In this document: piece by piece, positions 18,901 through 26,253 of the stretch | Position numbering within the stretch: the stretch's first letter is position 1 | How the letters are laid out: every line of letters begins with the position of its first letter | Virus record (IMG/VR): IMGVR_UViG_3300032278_000080 | Coordinates: 1-30,099 of that record | Source: a virus | Direction: 5' to 3' (one strand) | DNA: 30,099 bases | Position numbers and translations under genes: made by a program | The notes under the pieces: model-generated | Told to the model about the DNA's origin: nothing | What the model saw: only the letters and a program-made list of their open reading frames with translations | Databases searched by the model: none

Positions 18901-21472
18901 TATTTCTCGCATCTATAGGAATCTTTGACCATTTGTCACCTATATACGTCGTGAGTGTCTTGTCGTTTCCAATAACCTCCCGCAATATTTTTCGACGTTG
19001 TGCGACGGTAAGGCTTCTTAGTTGCTGGTTTAATTCTTTAGGAGCAGTCGCACCTCCCCCCTTCGGATTGACAAGTCCTCGCGGAGTACCCATTTTCTTA
19101 AAGTCGGTTTGATTTGCACCTAAGAAATCCCAGTACTCCTCTAGTCCTTCGTGAGAAAGATAACGGAATTCAGGAGCATCGGGATGCATAAAAGCATCCG
19201 CCTTACGACGGTCATATACGACTGGAACATCGGGATCAAGTCCTTCTGCTTTGGGTCCCTGAATCGGATTTCCCTCACGATCTAGCGGCCAGCGATCACC
19301 GCTACCGGGGAATTTTCCCTCTACAAGTTCTGTACTCTGGAGTCTTTGTTGGGTGGGGGGTCCTATTTCCCTAACCGGTTTCCCATCGGGACCTAATATG
19401 TAAGATCCAGTTTCCCCAGCCCTGAAACCCGCTTGGTCAACCCCTTGCCTCGAACCGAACCCCATTTGGGGGCCACGTCCGTGACCTTTACCCCTCATAG
19501 ACCCACGAACGACTTGCTGAACAAATCCTTGATAAGTTACTTGCGACAAATCGTGAAGATTAATTGGTTTGCCATAACGTGCCGACCAATACAAGGCTCC
19601 GTCCATAGCATCAATAATTGCGGCTCGCCGATCTGCCGAAAGCCCATCAAATGCGGCTTGGGCTGAAGCCTTACTCGGTTGCCGCCCAACACCTAATCCA
19701 GTTACAAATGCTCTTTCTTCTCCAGCAAGTTGTTGCGCTTCACGATTTTTTCTTAACTGTTCAGTTGTTTCTTTCAGACCTTTACCGGTACGAGCAGTAA
19801 CTGTTCCCCCAGCTTCATTTCGTTGCTGATTCCGCATAGATTCCACGGAATGATCCATAGCTTTGTCTGTCTCTATTAGATCATTCCATCGTTCAACAAA
19901 TTCTGCTACACCAGTTTGGTCATCTGGGTGAACGCCAGCCCAATTCAATAATCCTTGTTGGTCTGCTTCTGGTAAGTCATCCCAAAGTTTGCGAATAAAA
20001 TGTCCTGTCGCACCACGAGTCGGTATCCACCGGTAGCCACCATTGCCCAACGGGTCGATCTCTTTCGCAGATTTCTTGTTGAACCAAAAACCTGTACGAG
20101 TAGCAGCATCACGAACTTGATCCTGAGCAAATATATCAAGACTACCGAATGTTTTATCATCCAGAACTACACCAAATGCTTCTGCCCAAAGTTCATCTAC
20201 TGATTGACCATGCCAATCAAACATCTGAATTTTGTTTGGATTCCTGACTTCTGCACCCGAGACAAGAGGACGACCGTCAGGACCATAAAGAATTTGATTT
20301 ACACCGGCACTATTTCTTAAAGCAATATCTCGTTGTATCGGGTCGAGAGGTAACCCATCGAGGCCAACAACTGGCATTCGTTGGGCAGGCTGATTGAGTT
20401 TATCTATTGTGTCTATCAGTCCTCCCTCAACTTTTTGATTCAGATATTCGTTTGCTTTCCCAATCATTTCGGGAAGAACTGTGGCATCACCTGCCCAGAG
20501 ACGTATCAGCATGTCAAATGCTTCGTCGTTATGAATAACGGAAGCTAATTGGCGTGCTTGGTAATGCTCCATATCTCTGACTTTGGCACCAAGTTTGCCC
20601 TCATTAGCATCCGTCAATATTTGGTAAGCTAACTGGGTGATAATTTCGGTGTCTCTTGTATTGGGTTCAAACCCTAAACCAGATTTGAATCTGTCAGAAG
20701 CTCCAGTAACGAATTCATCTAATTGGCCGATGTTTTGGATTTGAGTTTTCCAGCGAAGATATTTTCTGGACTGGACGCCACTTTGAGCTAAATAATCTGT
20801 AGAACGAACTGTCCGTTGCGCTATTTGCGACAACTTTCTGAGTTTGGCAGGAGCGACAAGGTTTGCCGGATCTAACCAAATGTTACCTATACCGTCAAGA
20901 AGACCACTCGTAAGGTTGAACCATGATGATCCTGAATAACGTTCTTCAACATTTGTTTGTGTCCAATCAGCCCCGGTAAAAGATAAAGCGAATGCTTGTC
21001 CAGCACTTCGCGAATTAGTGATATTCCATGCTTTCATCCAATCTGTCGGATCGACAAGCAAAGTCGGATCTTTCCAACTATTACCTGCAATAGTTAAAAA
21101 TGTTCCGACTGGTCTATCAACTGCGTATTCATAAACTCCGTCTAATAACTCGAAGGTGGGGGTGATGATGGTATTGCTAGCACTTCTGACCTCTTCGGGT
21201 ATCGACCCGAAAAACAACCCACCAAATCCGCCCCCATATTCTCCTGTTTCTTTATCGTGGGTATCTGGACCAAAAAGAGAGTTAACAACTCCCTGTTCCC
21301 CTAAAACGTTGTCTTTCCATGAACCCCAAATAGCATCTAAAAGGTTGTCCCCTTCGAATTCGTCGTCTATTCCAACGGCTTCTTGACCGATATCAATAAA
21401 AAACTCGGCAGATTTTTTGCCGGTGTGCCACAGGGCTTTGCCCATGCCCTCTATGCGGCCAACAAAACCCAT
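12911..21472 (-). CDS. Giant probable ejected/internal virion protein (2853 aa)
   Basis: One uninterrupted frame of 8.6 kb starts at ATG 21472 by a TAATG junction. The N-terminus (MGFVGRIEGMGKALWHTGKK) has no signal peptide. Residues about 390-420 and 690-760 contain turn-rich linkers (GPDGRPLVSG, GPDGKPVREIG, DREGNPIQG); 555-590 is a likely coiled coil. Around 1640-1680 is SIWKRSVLLRPAWPMRVITDELARNAA, a block I associate with giant virion proteins of environmental phages. Residues about 1777-1805 form a Gly/Ala-rich hydrophobic stretch (GASAVGAFVAGPVGMAAAGG) that could enter a membrane. Near 2310 is FEEIMANIMPFFAAYQEVITRWAG. The C-terminal 400 residues are helical. I found no lytic transglycosylase, peptidase, nuclease or RNA polymerase motif. 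Its place right after the portal block, and the absence of a tape measure, fit a DNA-ejection protein; that function is inferred. Confidence 0.62.
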   Translation of the reverse strand: MGFVGRIEGMGKALWHTGKKSAEFFIDIGQEAVGIDDEFEGDNLLDAIWGSWKDNVLGEQGVVNSLFGPDTHDKETGEYGGGFGGLFFGSIPEEVRSASNTIITPTFELLDGVYEYAVDRPVGTFLTIAGNSWKDPTLLVDPTDWMKAWNITNSRSAGQAFALSFTGADWTQTNVEERYSGSSWFNLTSGLLDGIGNIWLDPANLVAPAKLRKLSQIAQRTVRSTDYLAQSGVQSRKYLRWKTQIQNIGQLDEFVTGASDRFKSGLGFEPNTRDTEIITQLAYQILTDANEGKLGAKVRDMEHYQARQLASVIHNDEAFDMLIRLWAGDATVLPEMIGKANEYLNQKVEGGLIDTIDKLNQPAQRMPVVGLDGLPLDPIQRDIALRNSAGVNQILYGPDGRPLVSGAEVRNPNKIQMFDWHGQSVDELWAEAFGVVLDDKTFGSLDIFAQDQVRDAATRTGFWFNKKSAKEIDPLGNGGYRWIPTRGATGHFIRKLWDDLPEADQQGLLNWAGVHPDDQTGVAEFVERWNDLIETDKAMDHSVESMRNQQRNEAGGTVTARTGKGLKETTEQLRKNREAQQLAGEERAFVTGLGVGRQPSKASAQAAFDGLSADRRAAIIDAMDGALYWSARYGKPINLHDLSQVTYQGFVQQVVRGSMRGKGHGRGPQMGFGSRQGVDQAGFRAGETGSYILGPDGKPVREIGPPTQQRLQSTELVEGKFPGSGDRWPLDREGNPIQGPKAEGLDPDVPVVYDRRKADAFMHPDAPEFRYLSHEGLEEYWDFLGANQTDFKKMGTPRGLVNPKGGGATAPKELNQQLRSLTVAQRRKILREVIGNDKTLTTYIGDKWSKIPIDARNRILAKFGEAHEIRRTDTGLNLPIRGRKVPMYAPTAEGNKNLPYWATNRWKLTSEMGPDDPFDIWWMDFILEVESTRAVKPEQFRNRFWQDLSETGDINDVPERIRHLIENRVSWKNLATKDKRWINNHRREVTAVIAESTPEGLLYDLTPSKLSKAKASKEFAKQWDGYIGFESDWDWMLTSSEGTIADELVQITDQGVYQRNVATSGLTDNANQTRMLIRAGILAKITAKHVEAGLVPDQAHLVAQMDLAELDVAISQKAEQVADYRKELQSGPHTVGRDLDPLTGVPMVTGKWVQGPKDSRYVKRPRKEVQYLDPETGLITRRNFQVREWADSKKKDVIIAAGEPIAGAPKAFSEYAHFEEYASSEFLGTLGGDITVVPLDQFEDWAKTHGWTITDTSVWEDIVTGTVLADDEMRIAMRDQSRFYREMTPSELATTREVVRRQQSRGLVIDEIPDDELMAMQNQIYGELMNGQYVGFPYAAALSMEELKLRSLARRRDISIQKGDELIDAMEEGLNRDSALVMAAAHEIMEKVQPGIIGSIPEMSRREVWMKEFWQDAADSPWFPNRVVRLFNEKVPQGIIYWDNVQHAYEQMDRMMRDASRVTNDWAKTKRGKVKRAEVDGEDTVSLTEYAGVDPDDVMARFSAAKTTKEKQIIFHETVEKLNNNLPALFHGRILFNGKTSYTPNDLTRVLRRNHKRAERTLQEMGSNGRIYGNSQMMIARAEEGGIINVRQFENLTPQQLATSNLVPRYDLYRDAFTDLSKTALAARGIKDAVGYTANAFTSIWKRSVLLRPAWPMRVITDELARNAAELGALHALRGFVHGWGNLQAGWYKQRGVDLNPLVMDAFKKDLGLDFTGFKGAGSHLTARNADYPLLVEAIATKYADDHTKIQKLVKGVIVKSYRDKGIPGLGRSAGRAMGASAVGAFVAGPVGMAAAGGIHALHSRRSLRRLAEIETANTMGYTLSNMATGRMRNRIADIEGLIARSVSTDRWFKGKLVKGTPEYDSAIKEMQTLRDAKRVLETQGSQLIEQWALTEPRGRRQIMKDLQKKRKAEIENVYDEMAVYEHDDLAENFDTVGKIMSDAGVSDYHMSGVRIGNEFGNVPQDVEMWRNAMSADSYSRALWSTTSQAQRRNIRATSHQQYDYTNGKPFVDAWNDTINRQWIPLGDADAYARSTMYPDNPLDDLANRKADAKWWREQSGVAAVEGNPYQDFTRMFWLDDVTDDDIVRWLTKGPGQDLKTIMPTQFAQNEHSLRDWVTQVRFETDSLIPNLPEFRFVRRAASRGDEVNWVRDIQPIINQHFGGSVEKLRTQAYEAGLGSYNAIGKVIGDGSFVDAARTHGLVVNVKRRIDEMFQNIGTLPTDTLTRSVVFNTIYQREVAQRIQALGSPDSGFIIDSKRINAIEGESRRIALKHTKDLLYDLAERTRFEEIMANIMPFFAAYQEVITRWAGIAVRNPDFVLKAARNFRKAIEGDIWPGDGFIVQTDAEGNPLIDEETGEPKLWLDENGNPEKLALIRIPSEIFGLDVDEKIPDWVPAFGGHSYLGKMGVLKDHQIQVNLGSMAMITGGMPGYGPLYGALASEIRIAMPELEITMARVFPGGIAEGHSAWTRLIDSTLPRAASVLGSQLFSTDERARVFARHAGDVIAEWTLNNQLWDSPQALQEWDDEVTKRAEAHLQVRLISALAIPFSTLVQSPYQEAINDYQRIKEEYGLEAADEHLIRHYPHLWGQLGRQTRVEGVAAATLKGHHLYEANKEFIDNHPEIQDFLLGKLGTLDVQYEFNRAVYRKEIAEGRRVYQTPSEILRRAQGNMGWYRFSTYMTPINEELDTQRRLGLPFSLNADYNQHHLAKKQLIIRVIGEGYPMWLEEYNSVSSMGQTARVINEFRDFVESDLETHQGRPELPHIIMYLYERDAIALEMLSRSQHSGDSDMQTLSHSQNEDLKERWEALRLTFGLIPDFQEVFLRYFDNDDVITRDSWPSSIRQLAADQSLQV

Positions 21473-21828
21473 TAGAACTGTCCATCACCGTTTAGGGGAG
21501 TGACCATCGCTTTCCATTGGTTAACAATATTTCGGGTAGAGGCACTAGATGTCGGTTTTGATGCTGCCTCTAATAGTTGAGGCATAATCCGTGCAACTTT
21601 GAGACTGTAATCATCTCCTGAATCTCGATCAGCAATTGGGTTATCAGACATCGGAGCCGATACTGGTTGATTAGGAAATTCGGTTGGGCGCAACAAAGGA
21701 CCAGCACTCCCCGGTCTTACCGAAGGTTCAACGTTTTGTGGCAAAGGAATCATTTCTTGTGATTCAAGTTGCTCTGTTGCCTTACCGTATTGTTGACCTG
21801 TGGATGCTTTGGCAGGTTGATTTGCCAT
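21472..21828 (-). CDS. Small portal-adjacent protein of unknown function (118 aa)
   Basis: ATG 21828 shares a base with the portal stop (TAATG), and its own stop couples to the giant gene. Residues 1-75 are Pro/Gly/Ser-rich and likely disordered, with PGSAGPLLRPTEFPNQPVSA near 40-59. Residues 75-118 contain one amphipathic helix (YSLKVARIMPQLLEAASKP) and NIVNQWKAMV. Proteins with the PLLRPTE..N.P..A segment are commonly encoded after portals in environmental phages. A role as a minor head protein or as an adaptor between portal and giant protein is possible but unproven. Confidence 0.62.
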   Translation of the reverse strand: MANQPAKASTGQQYGKATEQLESQEMIPLPQNVEPSVRPGSAGPLLRPTEFPNQPVSAPMSDNPIADRDSGDDYSLKVARIMPQLLEAASKPTSSASTRNIVNQWKAMVTPLNGDGQF

Positions 21829-23588
21829 TACAGTGCCCCTATTAATTCATCCAACCCTGCTTGCGGTTGTTCCATCATCGGTTCCATTGGCATAGATTCG
21901 GCTCCCATTCCAGGTAACGCCAATCCTGGTTGCGCTTCTGGCGCATCCATCGGCACTTCTTGTGCTTGCCGTTCCTGTGCTTCACGTTGAACTGTTGTAA
22001 CAGCTTCGGCAAGTTCTTGTTTATTGTGTTTTACTAGATCCATAATCCGTGCAAGGTCACTCGGTGGGATAATTCCTTCACTGGCTTGTGCTTGGATAGC
22101 TGTCAATAATGCTTGTTCTATTTGTTCCGCAATAACTATGTCATGTTCCTGTTCTGGATCATCGACCAGCGGATCAATCGACATGAACGATTGTTTCGAC
22201 ATCGTACCCATACCAAGACGTTGACCGCCTCCGATAATGAGTTCGTTGATATCGGAACCGGGATGGCTGTATGAAACTATGTTCTCTGTGGAATCAAAAT
22301 TGGTGCTTGGTGTGTAAGTAACGTGCCCCTTAGCGGTCTTAGCGCCAACATAGAACGACCTTTTGCGTCCACCAGCATACTTTTTCGCCATTTTGACAGC
22401 TATTTCGTTCTCTTCTTGGAGTGAACGGGACATGATTCGTTGTGCTTCTTGTACTGTGAAGTCAATAGTGGCTGACAAAACAGCGTCACCTCGTCGCCCA
22501 GTACGGATATTCGAAGTTGATTCCCCTCCAAATTCCTGAGGGATACCAGCGGTAAGTCGTTGTGCCCGTTCTAGCCGATCAATTGCCGGATTCGTCATGT
22601 AACCCGGTTGCATTTGCATATCTTTCAATTCTCCACCCCGGATTACACCAACTTCACCAGTCAAACCATCTGCTGGGTTAACTATTTGGGGTGTTTCGCC
22701 CTGTCGCCCAATCAACCATGTATCAGGGAATATGCCTTTTTGTACTGCTATTACTTCGAGAGCCATTAACCGGGCTTGCATCTGATACATACCAAGAATG
22801 CCATCGAATTGGCCTCGTGCATCGTCCAAACTGATTCGTTGGGCGAATACAACAGGGCATTCTTCTAATCGGTTCTCTACTCGTTCTAATTCAACAGCAA
22901 CAAAGGGGCTTTGTTCAGTCATTTGACCAAACGATACGGTTTGTATTGGGGATCTAGTCCCAACCAGTACTTGTTCTTCGGCTGAAACGTATTCGATCAT
23001 TTCGATAGTATGATCTTGTTGCGTTGTGTCTTTAGCACTAAATTCTGCTGCGGCTGATGGGTAATGTTGTTTCAACCAACCGAACGAACGTTCGTAAGCG
23101 AAAATCACATCTCGTGGACGCATGTCTTCAACACCGAGCAAAGTTGCCGGATATGCCGTTAATGGATCTCGGACTCTCCATTCAGGACATTTCGTGACCT
23201 GATTAAACCGTAACTGGGTACAGGTTGTTGAATATCCAATAAGATGCCGTGCTCGTTTGGAAAGTTGGAGATCCATCCGGCTGTGTTCCCACCAACCAAA
23301 TAATGCTTTACGTCGAATATCGGCATTGTCTCGTGCCTTTTTGGTAGCAGAGTCAATAGGGGGACAGAAGATGTCGGGGTTAGTTGATGAAATCCGCATA
23401 GCAGTTTGATCAAGACCTTGTGCAAGCAAATTAGCAACCGCAGATTTTTCATCTGCGTCTAATTCTGGTAGCGGAACTACAACATCGCCGTTATAATAAT
23501 CTCGCAATGTACGCATTTTTGATTTTGCGTTATCGTTTATGCGAGATCGGGATGTGTAAAGTGCTACAACTTCATCAACTGTTTTCAT
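21828..23588 (-). CDS. Portal protein
   Basis: The 586-aa product would form the ring at the unique capsid vertex through which DNA enters and leaves. It has the length and layout of portals from tailed phages of Gram-positive bacteria: an N-terminal helix (YTSRSRINDNAKSKMRTLRDYYNGD), VANLLAQGLDQTAMRISSTNPDI, then the clip/wing region with WRVRDPLTAYPATLLG and RDVIFAYERSFGWLKQHYP. The FGGESTSNIRTGRRGDAV block near residue 360 and a long helix (SATIDFTVQEAQRIMSRSLQ) match the crown and stem part. The C-terminus is Gln/Pro/Met-rich. It directly follows the terminase. The SD before ATG 23588 is weak (GGATAGG). Confidence 0.86.
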   Translation of the reverse strand: MKTVDEVVALYTSRSRINDNAKSKMRTLRDYYNGDVVVPLPELDADEKSAVANLLAQGLDQTAMRISSTNPDIFCPPIDSATKKARDNADIRRKALFGWWEHSRMDLQLSKRARHLIGYSTTCTQLRFNQVTKCPEWRVRDPLTAYPATLLGVEDMRPRDVIFAYERSFGWLKQHYPSAAAEFSAKDTTQQDHTIEMIEYVSAEEQVLVGTRSPIQTVSFGQMTEQSPFVAVELERVENRLEECPVVFAQRISLDDARGQFDGILGMYQMQARLMALEVIAVQKGIFPDTWLIGRQGETPQIVNPADGLTGEVGVIRGGELKDMQMQPGYMTNPAIDRLERAQRLTAGIPQEFGGESTSNIRTGRRGDAVLSATIDFTVQEAQRIMSRSLQEENEIAVKMAKKYAGGRKRSFYVGAKTAKGHVTYTPSTNFDSTENIVSYSHPGSDINELIIGGGQRLGMGTMSKQSFMSIDPLVDDPEQEHDIVIAEQIEQALLTAIQAQASEGIIPPSDLARIMDLVKHNKQELAEAVTTVQREAQERQAQEVPMDAPEAQPGLALPGMGAESMPMEPMMEQPQAGLDELIGAL

Positions 23589-23592
23589 AAGC

Positions 23593-25518
23593 CTATCCAG
23601 AGATCGCAGAATCTGCGACCCATGTAGGTCGCCACTGTCGATTATTAACTATAGTTGGAACATAGAGTTTTTCTAAATTATGTTCTAGGAACCATTCTGC
23701 CATAACACAGTCGTCTGTGCGTGAACCTGTTCCTTCGGCATTCCATCGAGTCACCTCGTTGACCAAAAGTAATGAATGCGGTCGGGCTTCGGTGTTCTGT
23801 TTGCCGGGCAAACGCACTCTGCCAACACGCCATAATGGTGCGAGCATTTGCACTCCATATTTGGGGTCGCCTTTATTTTTAGAATGCGTATAATGTGGGA
23901 CCAACTGGACGTTGCGAAGCGCCGCCCAACGTCTGAAATGATCGTATTGTAAAATGAATTTTTGTGCCGCATTTGCTTCAATAATCCAATGCGTTATTGG
24001 CCGTCCGAGGTCATTGCTAATCTGCCACCACTCTTCAGCTACCCCCGTGAACCGTTGAGTTTCGTGGCTCCAGTCGAGGAAGGATGGTGCATCCATCTTT
24101 CGACGGTATGATTCTAACAAATAACGGAACTCGGTATTGGGATTGTATGCCCAACACTGGATCGCCCAATAGTTTGCAGGGGATGGGTCGGCGGTAGCTA
24201 CAACAAATAAGTCATCCGATACCCCATAGGGAAGCTCCCACAGATCTCTATCGTTATCCCAACAACCGGGATGTTCTACTCCATCAGAACCTACACCTCC
24301 TGAAACCCACAACGGGTTAACGAGGACATTCGCAGGGTCTACATCGGATTGCTGGTAAAGAACTTCGAATCGGTCTGGGGTTTGGGCTTTGATATGTCGT
24401 AATCGTCGCCAAGGTAGCCTTCTTGGATACAGAAGGCATCCTTCGGGCCACGGTTTCCCACTTGGTTTATGGTCTTCGGGGTTACTAGAACATCGTTCTT
24501 CGTAATGTGCTTTGTATTTGATGTGCGTATATTTACGCCATTCTTCTGGTGCGTCTTCTGGACTGAATTCGTCAAGTTCGTAGTCATCTGGTGGCGCAAC
24601 TTTATCGAGGGCGTATCGGTAAATGTCATCAGCAGACATTCTCTGTCCTTGTAAAACAAGGAGTCCTCCAGGTTCGAGTCTGGTTTCTGCAACTTCATCC
24701 CACCATCTTCGCATATCTTCTCGTGCGTCTGCGGAACGCATTTTACGTGGGTCGTATACGTCGTCCCAGATTACCAGATCAAATCGGCCACCAAGGAACC
24801 CCGAATCCATTCCGAAGGCAGACCAAGTAGGTTCTTTCTGCGAAAGGGGCTGATCGTCTGCTTGGAGAACAGTGAACGCTTCTGCACGCCAAATCTCTGA
24901 CGAGTCGGGACGGAACATTCCGAAGTCTTGTTGTAATGTTGCGTCGGCATCTACCGCAAGGTTGAGTCGGAGGTCGTTAAGTTCTGCTTTGACTGGTACT
25001 TGACGATCAAATTCTGCTCTTAGGCGACGGGCATACCATTCAGCAGTACGTTGAGAATGCGATCCGATCATCCCTCGGATTGCACGGTTGCGACATGTCG
25101 CCCATGCTGGCAAAACTTTTGCGAAGAATGTTGATTTACCGGTACCGGGAGGTGCATTGATAACCACATATTCTTCGTATTCGGTTCCTAGAAGATCAAA
25201 GATTGTTTCGGTAGCTTCGAGTTGCCACGGTTGAAGAATGATCCCGAAATATCGTTGAGCGAAAACAGCGATGTTGTTTAATGCTTCTCTTGCTTCGGGA
25301 TTAAGTTCGTCTTCGTCGGGAACATGTGGGGCGACCTGTGCCCCAAGTATTTCTTGTGCAGCAACAAAATGACGTGGTGCTTTACCAGCTTCTGCGTCTC
25401 GACATGCATGATACGACAATCCACAATTTTTGGATGCAGCCCATATCGATTGCCCTAAACGTCGTAAGGCTAAATATTCAGACCATTTTTCTACAGATGT
25501 TGCTTTGCCCGATGGCAC
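23593..25518 (-). CDS. terL: Terminase large subunit
   Basis: This ATPase-nuclease packages DNA into the prohead. The start is GTG at 25518 with AAGGGGT upstream (641 aa). The ATPase domain has Walker A APPGTGKST (122-130), Walker B FDLVIWDDV (246-254, catalytic acidic pair D252/D253) and a coupling segment LLVLQGQR (286-293). The C-terminal RNase H-like nuclease has candidate metal ligands D444 (ATADPS), E514 (WIIEAN) and D602/D603 (RTDDCVMAEW). Residues about 10-45 read like a helix-turn-helix (RRLGQSIWAASKNCGLSYHACRDAE). That is unusual for a large subunit and could recognise DNA or the small subunit, for which no separate gene was identified. The portal gene follows after a few bases. Confidence 0.92.
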   Translation of the reverse strand: MPSGKATSVEKWSEYLALRRLGQSIWAASKNCGLSYHACRDAEAGKAPRHFVAAQEILGAQVAPHVPDEDELNPEAREALNNIAVFAQRYFGIILQPWQLEATETIFDLLGTEYEEYVVINAPPGTGKSTFFAKVLPAWATCRNRAIRGMIGSHSQRTAEWYARRLRAEFDRQVPVKAELNDLRLNLAVDADATLQQDFGMFRPDSSEIWRAEAFTVLQADDQPLSQKEPTWSAFGMDSGFLGGRFDLVIWDDVYDPRKMRSADAREDMRRWWDEVAETRLEPGGLLVLQGQRMSADDIYRYALDKVAPPDDYELDEFSPEDAPEEWRKYTHIKYKAHYEERCSSNPEDHKPSGKPWPEGCLLYPRRLPWRRLRHIKAQTPDRFEVLYQQSDVDPANVLVNPLWVSGGVGSDGVEHPGCWDNDRDLWELPYGVSDDLFVVATADPSPANYWAIQCWAYNPNTEFRYLLESYRRKMDAPSFLDWSHETQRFTGVAEEWWQISNDLGRPITHWIIEANAAQKFILQYDHFRRWAALRNVQLVPHYTHSKNKGDPKYGVQMLAPLWRVGRVRLPGKQNTEARPHSLLLVNEVTRWNAEGTGSRTDDCVMAEWFLEHNLEKLYVPTIVNNRQWRPTWVADSAISG

Positions 25519-25527
25519 GGTGACCCC

Positions 25528-25809
25528 TTACTGGCACGACTCGCACGCCTCGGGATTTTCTAATCCAGATTCGAGTATTTCGTTGTCGTTGAATGGGTCT
25601 ACTGATGGGCGTTCACCGAGTAGTTCGGGGTGTTGTTCAAATACTTCCATGAGCGTAAGTGGTTCCACGTCTAGTCCTTCATCCAACGCCATATCAAAAC
25701 AGAAACAACTATCAAGGCAATCAGGACACCGGTCGCACGCACAGTCATAGTGATAAAAGTGGCATATGCACTCTTCCTCGTCGCAGCCGCAGTCGGATGG
25801 GCGTGCCAT
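25528..25809 (-). CDS. Cysteine-rich acidic protein (93 aa), probable metal binder
   Basis: ATG 25809 shares a base with the upstream stop (TAATG); a TTG two codons earlier is less likely. Twelve cysteines occur in 93 residues: C7, C9, C14, C16, C23, C25, C28, C31, C35 and C37, plus a C-terminal CESC pair (C89, C92). Two histidines (H17, H20) lie among them. The CxC and CxxC spacing suggests two or more metal sites. The remaining middle part is acidic (EPLTLMEVFEQHPELLG). It is immediately upstream of the terminase large subunit, where a small terminase is often encoded, but it has no recognisable helix-turn-helix. Function unknown. Confidence 0.65.
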   Translation of the reverse strand: MARPSDCGCDEEECICHFYHYDCACDRCPDCLDSCFCFDMALDEGLDVEPLTLMEVFEQHPELLGERPSVDPFNDNEILESGLENPEACESCQ

Positions 25810-26252
25810 TACCAATCAAGATATTCTCTTAGTGTTTCGTCTGCCCATTTGCGGGTACGAAAAAGTTCTTCGTAAACCCATGCTCTATGATGTAGGTCGT
25901 CTATTTCCCACATGAATTCTTCCCCGGAGTCTCGGTTGAATTCGTTGTGCCATGTTTCAAGTTCCACGATGCGGGACACGAGTTCCGCATTGTGGTCCAT
26001 ATTGGCAAGTTCATCGATTTTTTGTTCCAGAGTGTCAAGGCGGATAAGGATTGCTGGGTCGGTTTCGAAGTTGAGTTCTGCCATGTCTTGTTCGACTCGG
26101 TTGACTGTTTGTTCGAGTTCGCTTATTCGGCCTGCTACTTGGGCGGCGTTCCATACGATGACTCCGCTGGTGACTGCTACGGACATGATGAGTCCGAGTG
26201 TTAGTCGGGAGATTTTGATTTGTTTGAAGTCGCTTTCGATTTCTTCGGCCAT
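25809..26252 (-). CDS. Membrane-anchored coiled-coil protein (147 aa)
   Basis: A longer frame starts at 26333, but ATG 26252 has AAAGGA about eight bases ahead and lies just past the upstream stop, so I take it as the start. Residues 1-16 are charged, 17-37 form one transmembrane helix (LTLGLIMSVAVTSGVIVWNAA), and about 38-110 are a heptad-like coiled coil (ISELEQTVNRVEQDMAELN, then LIRLDTLEQKIDELAN, VSRIVELETWHNEF). The C-terminus is aromatic (HHRAWVYEELFRTRKWAD). This topology resembles an inner-membrane spanin or a membrane tether, but it is far from the lysis genes and no outer-membrane partner is seen. I give no function. Confidence 0.62.
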   Translation of the reverse strand: MAEEIESDFKQIKISRLTLGLIMSVAVTSGVIVWNAAQVAGRISELEQTVNRVEQDMAELNFETDPAILIRLDTLEQKIDELANMDHNAELVSRIVELETWHNEFNRDSGEEFMWEIDDLHHRAWVYEELFRTRKWADETLREYLDW

Positions 26253-26253
26253 G

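Noticed and set aside
12911-21472. Giant protein as an N4-like virion RNA polymerase
   Set aside because: The capsid is N4-gp56-like and the size is close, but I found no convincing T/DxxGR or other single-subunit polymerase motif; GPDGRP near residue 400 reads as a turn linker.
12911-21472. Giant protein as a tape measure protein
   Set aside because: Its sequence is not a long repetitive coiled coil with multiple membrane segments, and no tail tube or frameshifted chaperone genes precede it.
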